NCBI GenBank assembly: GCA_946402065.1
Contig: CAMIVR010000004.1
Location: 1-64,000, forward strand
DNA: 64,000 bases
Direction: 5' to 3'
DNA from: an uncultured Brevibacillus sp.
Lineage (GTDB): Bacteria > Bacillota > Bacilli > Brevibacillales > Brevibacillaceae
In this document: piece by piece, positions 17,617-25,517 of the stretch
Layout of the letters: each line of letters starts with the position of its first letter
How positions within the stretch are numbered: the first letter of the stretch is position 1
Position numbers and translations under genes: made by a program
Notes under the pieces: generated by a model
Seen by the model: the letters and a program-made list of their open reading frames with translations, nothing else
What the model was told of the DNA's origin: nothing
Databases searched by the model: none

Positions 17617-18711
17617 TCACTGTGCAATCTGCACGACGTGAACGTCCATCGTATCTGACGGCAAATCGAGCACCTTTTCATACGCCATCGTCGCTGCGTT
17701 GATGAACGAAATATCCGGTCCGCCGCCGGAAACATAGACGGTTTTGCCGTCACCGCTAATGTTGTAGCCATAAGACGTACCTACTTTGGACTGAAGGGTT
17801 TTGACAGCTTTGCCTGTCTTCAGATCGATTTTAAAAATCAGGTTCTCGCCGCCATAGGCATACTTTTTATCAGGCGAAACGACAACGGAGAACAGCCCCA
17901 GTAACGTATCGAGCTTGTAGTCTTTCATTTCCGCAGTCTTGCGGTCCATCATGAATATGTGTTCCTCCAGATTGCCGCTCGTAGGGAAAAATTTCACCAA
18001 CCCGGCAGTGATTGAATTGGCACTGTCACGGTCCCGCGTCCACAGATAGAGATAGCTCGCGATGCCTTGCTTGTCCGGATCAGCCGGATTCATCAATTCT
18101 TCCACTTTTTTCATTTGATCGGTTTCTGTGTCGAGCATGTACAAGTCCTTAGCCCATACAACCAGCCGCTTGCCATCCTCTAAAAACTGCAGTGTATGGG
18201 CCAACACCGGTGCGTCTATCTCTTTGACCACTTGCTTCGTCTGCAAGTCCATAACTGCGATAATCGGTTTGAGCCGGATCAATTCAGCGGACTTGCGCTG
18301 TGTCCGCATCAGTGTCGCATACAGCTTGTTGCCGGCTGGATCCACTGCAAGTCCGTAAATACGCGAAGTAATTTTCTGGTCCGGCTGATTAAACGATACT
18401 GTATCGACGACTTTGTTCTCAATCGTATCCACGATGGCTACTTCCTGCCGCTGTGCGCTGTTAATGAACAGACGGTGCCCATCCCCCGTCCAGGTGAAAT
18501 CGCGGTTTGGGCCTTTGATCGAATACTTGGCTACCATTTCCCGCTTGACGGGATCGATCGCATAAGTCGCATCGTACCCTGTGATATAGAGCATCTCACG
18601 CGTAGAAGCCGCTTGGGAAACGTCTTGTTTGGCAAACAAGCTGCCGCAGATGACCATGCTGACAAGTCCCGCCACGGCCAGCAGCTTGCCTGCTCCCTTC
18701 ACTCGTGCCAT
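17617..18711 (-). CDS. qhpB: Quinohemoprotein amine dehydrogenase beta subunit
   Basis: The 364-residue protein has an N-terminal signal peptide (LLAVAGLVSMVICGSLFA) and YVTN/YncE-like repeats that make a seven-bladed propeller, as in QHNDH beta. Repeats such as LYITGYDATYAIDP and AVDPAGNKLYATLM are visible along the whole chain. The beta subunit packs around the CTQ subunit and helps shape the active site outside the cell membrane. GGAGGGG precedes the ATG. Its place between the radical SAM gene and the U32 pair supports the assignment. Confidence 0.9.
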   Translation of the reverse strand: MARVKGAGKLLAVAGLVSMVICGSLFAKQDVSQAASTREMLYITGYDATYAIDPVKREMVAKYSIKGPNRDFTWTGDGHRLFINSAQRQEVAIVDTIENKVVDTVSFNQPDQKITSRIYGLAVDPAGNKLYATLMRTQRKSAELIRLKPIIAVMDLQTKQVVKEIDAPVLAHTLQFLEDGKRLVVWAKDLYMLDTETDQMKKVEELMNPADPDKQGIASYLYLWTRDRDSANSITAGLVKFFPTSGNLEEHIFMMDRKTAEMKDYKLDTLLGLFSVVVSPDKKYAYGGENLIFKIDLKTGKAVKTLQSKVGTSYGYNISGDGKTVYVSGGGPDISFINAATMAYEKVLDLPSDTMDVHVVQIAQ

Positions 18712-18727
18712 TAGGTGCTCCCCTCCT

Positions 18728-20188
18728 CTAAGTGTTGTTGCTGCTGCAGGCGCCAGAGCCGATCATGCGGTCCAGATAGTCCGGATTTTGCTCCATGAGG
18801 CGGACGTACGTCTTCAGCCCAATCGTCGTCCACCGCAGCATCCAATTGCAGTAATGCAGATTCGGCGCCAGGATATCGCCTTGTCGTTCCCGCGCCTCGT
18901 AATAGCAGCCGCCTGCACAGCTGTGAACGAGAGCGCAGCGCGAGCAGGTCGTCTTGTTATCCACGTGCAGCTCGCTCAACAGCTTTTGCTGAAAATCTCT
19001 GTTGATCCCCTTGTAGATGTCACCCATACGGACCGTGCTGTCTTCGTTGAAGCGATGGCACAAGTACAGCTCGCCGCTTGGTGACACTGCCATAAAACCA
19101 AGCCCTGCCCCGCATCCATACGCTTTTGTCTGACCGCTGTGCAAATCTGCAAGCAGATTGGTCAAGTTGGAAAAGCCGAGAAACCCATTGTTCGCGGCTG
19201 CCGCGACGAATTCATCGGCGAGCTCGGCAAATTGCTCCAACAGCCGCATCATTTCCGGGCGCGCCAGCATCATTTCCTCATCTGTCTCCGTCACCGGTGC
19301 AAAGCCTACCTCGTGAAAACCCAACCCGCGCAAATGCTGCAGGGTCTCACGCACGTGTGGAAAATCCCTCGTCAACGTCACGCGTGCCGCTACTGGCCTG
19401 CCCGTCTTCTCTGCAACCAGCTTGCGCACATTGGCGCTGACCAGCCGATACGAGCCCGCTCCGCTTTTCAGCGGACGCCATTTGTCCTGTGTCGCCTCAT
19501 CGCCATCCATGCTCACGCTTACACCGATCTGGTGATCGCGGATAAACGCGATCCGCTCGTCATTCAACAGCGTCCCGTTGGTGGTCAGCGAAAAGCTTAT
19601 CCGCTTTCCGCAGCGGCCGGCTTCACGTTCCCCGTACTCGACAATGTGTTTGAGCTGCGGCCAGTTGAGAAAAGGCTCTCCGCCAAATAAAATGACAGAG
19701 ACTTCCTCTAATTGCCTTGACTCGCGCAATAAAAAATCGATCGCGTCCTCAGCCGTTTCCCGACTCATCAACTTTTGTGGTGCGCCGTATTCGCCACTGC
19801 CGGCATAGCAGTAAGAACAGCCCAGATTGCAGGAATTGACCAAATGGAAGACCAGTGTGGCGAGCGGTAGTTTGGAAGAGACTGGTACGGGTGGCGTACG
19901 CATGAGCGGCCCCTTGTTCTCCCCTGTGACGTACAAAACACCTGACTGGATCAGTTCATCTATCGCCTCTGCCAGTTCTGACGGGCTTGCCAGATCACTG
20001 AGACTGCTATAGAGCGCCTGTCGCTCAATGGCCTGATTCGCTTTCATCGCATGGATGATTTTGCTCGCCAAGCCGTCCAGCTGTGTAATGACCCCGCTTA
20101 ATCCTTGATACAAATACGGGCGGCCGTCCACCTCGAAAGCGATGTGATTGGATAAAACAACGGCTGAGCGATCCATTAGTACGGTCAT
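18728..20188 (-). CDS. qhpD: Radical SAM/SPASM thioether maturase QhpD
   Basis: QhpD forms the intra-chain Cys-to-Asp/Glu thioether bridges in the CTQ subunit. The 486-residue protein has a PqqD-like N-terminal region (about 1-95), the radical SAM motif at Cys120, Cys124 and Cys127 (NSCNLGCSYCYAG), GGEPFLNW, and a C-terminal SPASM domain with Cys-rich runs (TTCSRCALVHSCAGGCYYE). I use the ATG at 20188 with GGAGGGGGAAGCGCC upstream; the track start at 20272 would overlap qhpA by 56 bases and reads unlike the family. Confidence 0.94.
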   Translation of the reverse strand: MTVLMDRSAVVLSNHIAFEVDGRPYLYQGLSGVITQLDGLASKIIHAMKANQAIERQALYSSLSDLASPSELAEAIDELIQSGVLYVTGENKGPLMRTPPVPVSSKLPLATLVFHLVNSCNLGCSYCYAGSGEYGAPQKLMSRETAEDAIDFLLRESRQLEEVSVILFGGEPFLNWPQLKHIVEYGEREAGRCGKRISFSLTTNGTLLNDERIAFIRDHQIGVSVSMDGDEATQDKWRPLKSGAGSYRLVSANVRKLVAEKTGRPVAARVTLTRDFPHVRETLQHLRGLGFHEVGFAPVTETDEEMMLARPEMMRLLEQFAELADEFVAAAANNGFLGFSNLTNLLADLHSGQTKAYGCGAGLGFMAVSPSGELYLCHRFNEDSTVRMGDIYKGINRDFQQKLLSELHVDNKTTCSRCALVHSCAGGCYYEARERQGDILAPNLHYCNWMLRWTTIGLKTYVRLMEQNPDYLDRMIGSGACSSNNT

Positions 20189-20216
20189 GGCGCTTCCCCC
20201 TCCCGGCTTTTGTGTG

Positions 20217-21902
20217 CTATTGAATGCGTGTGACAAAATCAGGTACGGTTGACAGCAAAAATGCTTCTGCATTCAGCACTTTTTTGCTCCCTGGTTCTTG
20301 ATACGTGGCGACGACGTTCACACTGCCTGTGTTGTTGGTGCTATACTCGCGTTTCGGGTTGGGGCCGCCGGCAGCGGGTGTAAACAGTCCGGTATCCGCA
20401 TCGAGTTTGCCGATGAACGCGAGATCGTGATCATTCTCTTCGCCTTGCAAATACTCTTTCATACTCCATTTCACCGGTACCGGACCTAGCAAGATGTCAT
20501 CAGCGGTGCCCGGCTTGCCATCCGGTCCAAATAGGTACGCATTGGCCTGGAACTGTACGCTTTGTCGATGCTCGCCGAGTTGTATGCGTCCGAGCCCGAA
20601 CTCCGGCGTAATTTTGAGAAAATCAACCTTGTCATAGACACGCAGACTCAGCTTATTTTCCACATCAGCAATGCCAATCGTCGCCTGCTCTGCTGTCTGG
20701 TTTGCCTTCACTTCAAGCCACAGATCATCACCCTGTTGACGGACGATTTTGCTTATGCTGATCGCTTGGTCTGTCGTAATTTGCTTGAGTGTCAATCCTT
20801 CCGGCAATTGATTGCCGATGAGATGAACGACTGTCGTCTGGCCTTTTTTCACACTGCGCGGCCATAGGTCAAATAGCTGTTTGCCGTCTGCAGCATAGTA
20901 GGTTTCATCGGCATACAGCCCGTTATCCCCGACTACGACTCGCGATCCGACGATGGTTTTCCCGTCAGCGCCAATATTGTAATAGCCCCGATAGCGCTGT
21001 TGCCCGTCTTGGCTGACTCGCAGCGAGTAGCCGCTGTACAGTGTCGCCTGACCTTTGTTCGTCTCTTTGACCCCATTGATCTCCACAGTACGCTCCTCAG
21101 TGAACGCATCGCCTTCCCCGCTAAAGACAGCGTTTCCGGAATACATTCCGTCTTTTGGCGAGATGCCGACAATTCGCCAGTTTCCGCTTGGATTGAGCGC
21201 CTTGCCCGATTGCTTCCACTGATTGTACTCCGGATTATCAAACGGGTACTTCTCCGCCAAATACTTCAGCAACTGTGCTGACACTTCATCCCAATCCACG
21301 TCCCGGACCTGGTACAGTTGGGAAGGGTTGTAAGCGACGTGGAAATCCTTCAGCTTGTCCCATTCCTCTGGCGTCCGCCGCTGGGCAAAAGGCTGACCGA
21401 GCGAATGACAGCGGATACATGTTTGTTCAAAACGCGGGTCTGGAATATCCTCCATCGTTGAGCCCCGCTTTGTCACCCAGTACATCACCGACTCCATTTC
21501 ACTTGGCGCCAAACCGTTTGTTTTGCTCAAGTCCTGAACCAGCTGTTTCTTCTCTTCAGGAGTAATTTGCAATCCCCAGGAATGCTCCATCCGATAAATC
21601 GTCGCATCCCATCCCTCCGGCGTTTTGCGAATGTCACTGATCCGCTCGACACGCTGCCCATCCGTTGCGTGACAAGTAAGGCACTTCTTCTGCGTCAGCT
21701 GGCTGAGCTCGCCTGTATACGCTGACGCCTGCGCCACCTCTGTCGGCGGTTGGGCAGCATCTGTCGGCGTCTGTTCGCCATTATTTTGTGGAGTGGTAGC
21801 TTGTGGCTGCTTTTCTTCGGGTGCGCACCCCCAGACGAGCAGCATGATCGCTAGCAGCCCTGCTATCAGGATACTGACTCGATTTTGCTTTCTCTTGTTC
21901 AT
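20217..21902 (-). CDS. qhpA: Quinohemoprotein amine dehydrogenase alpha subunit, di-heme lipoprotein
   Basis: The 561-residue alpha subunit has two heme c sites, CLTCH (74-78) and CIRCH (162-166), followed by the three beta-rich domains of the family (for example VFSGEGDAFTEER and the Ig-like middle part). It passes electrons from the CTQ cofactor to an external acceptor. The N-terminus is a lipoprotein signal with LVWGC (Cys26) and a Pro/Gln/Thr-rich tether of about 40 residues, so it is probably anchored to the outer face of the membrane. The proteobacterial enzymes are instead soluble and periplasmic. GGGAGGACATT precedes the ATG. Confidence 0.94.
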   Translation of the reverse strand: MNKRKQNRVSILIAGLLAIMLLVWGCAPEEKQPQATTPQNNGEQTPTDAAQPPTEVAQASAYTGELSQLTQKKCLTCHATDGQRVERISDIRKTPEGWDATIYRMEHSWGLQITPEEKKQLVQDLSKTNGLAPSEMESVMYWVTKRGSTMEDIPDPRFEQTCIRCHSLGQPFAQRRTPEEWDKLKDFHVAYNPSQLYQVRDVDWDEVSAQLLKYLAEKYPFDNPEYNQWKQSGKALNPSGNWRIVGISPKDGMYSGNAVFSGEGDAFTEERTVEINGVKETNKGQATLYSGYSLRVSQDGQQRYRGYYNIGADGKTIVGSRVVVGDNGLYADETYYAADGKQLFDLWPRSVKKGQTTVVHLIGNQLPEGLTLKQITTDQAISISKIVRQQGDDLWLEVKANQTAEQATIGIADVENKLSLRVYDKVDFLKITPEFGLGRIQLGEHRQSVQFQANAYLFGPDGKPGTADDILLGPVPVKWSMKEYLQGEENDHDLAFIGKLDADTGLFTPAAGGPNPKREYSTNNTGSVNVVATYQEPGSKKVLNAEAFLLSTVPDFVTRIQ

Positions 21903-21932
21903 AATGTCCTCCCCCCTGCTTCATTTGCTGGC

Positions 21933-22250
21933 CTAATCCCCGACGAATTTTAACTTTTGCCAGTCGCGGACGGCAGCCGGACACTCTTCATGCCAGCTCG
22001 GGTACATGATCATGCCGTCCGGAACTTGTGCAGCCCACCAGCAATCGCCATAACAGCCGTACAAATCGCGTTCCAACGGCTGACATCCGCCGCCCAGCCC
22101 GACGCCGGTAACATCTGTTTCCCACCCCGGATCAAACACAGTCGTACAGCCCATCGGCAATTGCATACCAGCTACGACCATCGCTTCTCCAGCTTCGACA
22201 CGCCGCTGGATTCGCTTCGCCTTTTGGTTGATTCCTTTTACGTGTTTCAC
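21933..22250 (-). CDS. qhpC: QHNDH gamma subunit precursor carrying the CTQ cofactor
   Basis: The 105-residue precursor carries every cross-link site of the Paracoccus gamma subunit at the same spacing: Cys35-Glu44, Cys56-Asp62 and Cys70-Asp78 thioethers, and Cys66-Trp72 for cysteine tryptophylquinone (GCYGDCWWAAQVPD). A basic leader of 28 residues precedes the mature part, the same leader length as in Paracoccus, and the first cross-linking Cys is then mature residue 7 as there. One extra Cys (Cys90) is unexplained. The start is GTG with AGGAGGGG upstream. As first gene of the operon, it may be made in excess over the maturases. Confidence 0.95.
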   Translation of the reverse strand: MKHVKGINQKAKRIQRRVEAGEAMVVAGMQLPMGCTTVFDPGWETDVTGVGLGGGCQPLERDLYGCYGDCWWAAQVPDGMIMYPSWHEECPAAVRDWQKLKFVGD

Positions 22251-22302
22251 CTTGATTCCCCTCCTTTTGTTCCACTGGTTACATGCAATCCTAAACGAAG
22301 GA

Positions 22303-22352
22303 GGTAAAACAAGACGTTATCGATGGTAAAGAGATGGTAAAATCAACGTAAA
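22303..22352. promoter_or_regulatory. Phased GGTAAA direct repeats, candidate regulator-binding sites
   Basis: In the gap between qhpC and the divergent response-regulator gene, GGTAAA occurs at 22303, 22325 and 22336, and CGTAAA at 22347. The distances are 22, 11 and 11 bases, so all lie on one face of the helix. OmpR-family regulators commonly bind such 11-bp-phased direct repeats. A fifth GGTAAAA at 22409 is out of phase. Confidence 0.55.
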
Positions 22353-22460
22353 AAATCTGATAATTTCGATCATTTTCGGAATTACTCTGGCTGGCTTGAG
22401 GGCAAACAGGTAAAATAAGAGGAAACAAAGAGGCCGGTTTTTGTAGAGGAGGGACATAGG

Positions 22461-23183
22461 TTGTCGCGTGAGTTCATTTTGATTGTGGATGACGAACAGG
22501 AAATCGGGGAGCTGTTGGGCAGATACCTGCATAAAGAAGGGTATACGTACGAGATCGCGCTCACCGGTTTGGACGGGCTGGAAAAGGCCCGGACGAAGCA
22601 GCCTGACCTGATCCTGCTTGACGTATTTCTACCGGACATCGACGGACATGAAGTATGCAGACAGTTGAGAACGTTTACAGACACGCCGATTCTCTTCCTT
22701 AGCTGCAAAGATACAGAACTGGACAAGGTCGTAGGCTTAAGCATCGGCGCAGACGACTACATCAGCAAGCCGTTTGGCATTAACGAACTGATGGCCCGAA
22801 TCAAAGCTCATTTGCGCCGAAGCAAAAAGCGCTCGCCAATCGCTGCCGCTGCAGCAGGCAGATCGTCGGATATGCTCGCTTCGGCCACGTTAACCGTCGA
22901 TTTGAAGCGGCATGAAGCCTATTTACATGGACATAAATTAATTTTGTCAGCCAAAGAGTTTCACCTGCTTGTCTTCCTGCTCAGCCATCCCAAGCAGGTG
23001 CTTAGCCCTGAGCACATCCTTGAGCAGGTTTGGGGATACGACTATGCCATTGATACCAAAACCGTAAAAGTCCACATTGGCAACTTGCGCAAAAAGATCG
23101 AAGACGATCCCCGCGAGCCGAAAAAAATAGTGACCATCCGAGGAGTTGGCTACCGTTTTGATGAAGAGATGGAAACTGCTTAG
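22461..23183 (+). CDS. OmpR-family response regulator next to the qhp operon
   Basis: The 240-residue protein has a receiver domain (VDDEQEIG, phospho-acceptor in LILLDVFLPD, Lys in DDYISKPFG) and a winged-helix domain ending GVGYRFDEE. The start is TTG with GAGGAGG eight bases upstream. It is divergent from the amine dehydrogenase operon and shares with it a 210-bp gap holding phased GGTAAA repeats. It could therefore control qhp in place of the AraC-type QhpR of Proteobacteria; this is inference. The kinase gene overlaps its 3' end. Confidence 0.93.
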   Translation: MSREFILIVDDEQEIGELLGRYLHKEGYTYEIALTGLDGLEKARTKQPDLILLDVFLPDIDGHEVCRQLRTFTDTPILFLSCKDTELDKVVGLSIGADDYISKPFGINELMARIKAHLRRSKKRSPIAAAAAGRSSDMLASATLTVDLKRHEAYLHGHKLILSAKEFHLLVFLLSHPKQVLSPEHILEQVWGYDYAIDTKTVKVHIGNLRKKIEDDPREPKKIVTIRGVGYRFDEEMETA

Positions 23184-25362
23184 CAGGATTCAGGCGGTCT
23201 GGAAATCGCTATCGTTTCGCATCTTGATTACGTTGCTGCTGATTTCTCTCACGCCAATTCTCCTGCTCGGCAACTATGTCATGCAGTCCTTCGAGGGCAC
23301 GCTGAACGCGATTGCCCTGCAGACAGGCGACATGATTTCTAGCGATATTACTATGCTGTACCAAAGCAATTTGAGCAGTCAAGTGAAGCTGATCAATCTT
23401 GAGTTTGAAACGATCCAGCAAAACGTGATCGCGATTAGAGCAATGGCCCAGGACATTTACGACAATCCGCAAAAATACCCGTATACCAACGCCCACAGCT
23501 TGGTCAAATCCGACTTCGACTACTACTGGGAAAAGGACTACGGCAAAAATGAGTCCAATACCGGAGCAAACAGCTTTGTCAAGCTGACACCGGAATTTAC
23601 CGAACGACTGTCGCGCAGCAAGTATTTGGAGCCGCTCTTCCGCCAAACCATGCAGATGAATGACAACATTTCGGCGATCTATTTTATTTTACCCGATTCC
23701 GCCTGGCGAATTTATCCTGCGGTCAACTTGCAACAAGAGATCGATGGCGATTTTTTCTCCACTTCTACCGCGATCACGTCCTATCCGTTTTATCAAATGG
23801 CTCTGCCCTCCAAAAACCCCTCCCGCAAGGCGGTTTGGACAGATCCTTACCTGGATATTACCCATCGCGGCTGGATGTTTACTTGTTCTGTTCCGGTCTA
23901 CAGCAAAGACAACACCTTGCTTGGGGTCATCAGCGCCGATGTCACAATCGACAATCTGATCACGAACATTCTCAACACCAAATTCAACCATCCCAATGCC
24001 TATGCTTTTTTAATCAGCCGGAATGGGGAAAAAATCGCCGTTCAAAAGCAGGGCGAGGATGACTACCCTTCACTGCCGGTCGAACAAATTTTAGCTGACA
24101 AATCCTACAGTGAATTGCCCAGGCTCACTTACCTCGACAGAGACCGGATCATGCTGAGCACGGAAATTCCCGCGACCAATTGGTACTTAGGGTACGTCAT
24201 CTCACAAGAGGCTCTGATCGGCCCCATTTACACCAAAACGAACGACAACATCCTCAAGATCGGCAACCGCATGATCGGACAAATGACCCTTTTGTCCCTG
24301 TTTTTATTGATCGTTTGCATCGTCATTACACTGCTGTCGTGGCGCAACATCGCCGGACCGACGAAAAAACTGATCCGCGCCATCTCGGCCATGCGCGCAG
24401 GCAACTTGAATGTCAGCGTTCCCGCCAACGCGATCAGGGAATTTGATGAAGTCTCGCAAGCATTCAATGCCATGTCCCAGCAAATCAATCACCTGGTGCA
24501 AGCGCTCGACCAACGCCTCAAGGAAAAAGAGGAGCTGCAAGCGGAGTTGGTCGGCTTGAATCGACAACTGGAATCCAAAGTGCAAAAACGTACAGAAGAG
24601 CTTAAACAAGCCAATGAAATTCTTGTCTCGACCAATGAACAGCTAAAAAGCGTCGAAGCGTCGCGTTCCACGTTTTTTTCGCATATTTCCCACGATTTGA
24701 AAACGCCGCTAACGCTTATATCCGGCTACATCGAAGCGATACAGGATGGCGTGATTACGGAGGACGAAGAGGAGCTTTATCTGGAAAAAATCAAACAACG
24801 GATCGCTTCCGTCAATCGCTTGGTACACGATCTCAATGAGCTGAGCATACTCGAAACGCGATCGAAAACATTGCCGTACAAGAAGAGAAAAAGCGTGTAC
24901 GATCTGTATGCAACTGTCCAAAATAAATGGAGCTTCTCTACAAAAGACCAGCGGCAGGCCATTCAGGTCATCCTTGACGATTCCCTTCAGGAACTATCGC
25001 AGCTGCTCGTTTTGGAGATCGATCAGGAGTACATCCATCGGGCCATCGACAATCTCGTCGAAAATGCGCAAAAATACAGCGAGAGCAAAGAACCGATTGT
25101 CATACGCTTTTCTCATTCGGAGCCGTTTCTCGCCATCTCTGTACAAGATGTCGGCTCTGGTATTGCCAAAGAGCACTTGCCGCACCTGTTTACGCGCTCC
25201 TACCGTGTGGACAAGGCCCGTAATTCCGCGATCCCTGGCAATGGGCTTGGACTTGCCATCGCACGCGAAATCGTTGAAGCGCATCACGGTCGCATTTTCG
25301 TTAAAAGTGAACTAGCGAAAGGAACGGTTTTTACTATCCTGCTGCCGCTTATAGATGGTTGA
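23161..25362 (+). CDS. Cache-type sensor histidine kinase
   Basis: A membrane kinase of about 733 residues: one N-terminal helix, a large extracellular dCache-like sensor region (about 45-365; WTDPYLDITHRGWMFTCSVP is typical), a second helix, HAMP, a coiled coil, HisKA with FSHISHDLKTPLTL, and HATPase_c (DNLVENAQKY, DVGSGI, GNGLGLAIA). Cache domains sense small molecules such as amines or organic acids outside the cell. I choose the ATG at 23161, overlapping the regulator stop by 23 bases; TTG codons at 23146 and 23158 are alternatives. Confidence 0.9.
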   Translation: MKRWKLLSRIQAVWKSLSFRILITLLLISLTPILLLGNYVMQSFEGTLNAIALQTGDMISSDITMLYQSNLSSQVKLINLEFETIQQNVIAIRAMAQDIYDNPQKYPYTNAHSLVKSDFDYYWEKDYGKNESNTGANSFVKLTPEFTERLSRSKYLEPLFRQTMQMNDNISAIYFILPDSAWRIYPAVNLQQEIDGDFFSTSTAITSYPFYQMALPSKNPSRKAVWTDPYLDITHRGWMFTCSVPVYSKDNTLLGVISADVTIDNLITNILNTKFNHPNAYAFLISRNGEKIAVQKQGEDDYPSLPVEQILADKSYSELPRLTYLDRDRIMLSTEIPATNWYLGYVISQEALIGPIYTKTNDNILKIGNRMIGQMTLLSLFLLIVCIVITLLSWRNIAGPTKKLIRAISAMRAGNLNVSVPANAIREFDEVSQAFNAMSQQINHLVQALDQRLKEKEELQAELVGLNRQLESKVQKRTEELKQANEILVSTNEQLKSVEASRSTFFSHISHDLKTPLTLISGYIEAIQDGVITEDEEELYLEKIKQRIASVNRLVHDLNELSILETRSKTLPYKKRKSVYDLYATVQNKWSFSTKDQRQAIQVILDDSLQELSQLLVLEIDQEYIHRAIDNLVENAQKYSESKEPIVIRFSHSEPFLAISVQDVGSGIAKEHLPHLFTRSYRVDKARNSAIPGNGLGLAIAREIVEAHHGRIFVKSELAKGTVFTILLPLIDG

Positions 25363-25399
25363 GCGAGTGGCGGCCATCTTTCTGCAAAATAATTAAAAA

Positions 25400-25446
25400 G
25401 AGGCTGCGCCATGCACGTCATCCACCTGCAGGCCAGCCTCCTTTGA
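25400..25446 (+). terminator. Weak terminator-like hairpin
   Basis: GAGGCTG and CAGCCTC form a stem with a long (27-base) loop followed by CTTT. It lies in the gap between two converging genes. The poor T tract makes it uncertain. Confidence 0.35.
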
Positions 25447-25517
25447 TATCCGGTTTTGTATTATTTGGCAACATTTATTATGCCGCTCAGATTTTCAGCC
25501 TTAGCGAAATCCTGCAT

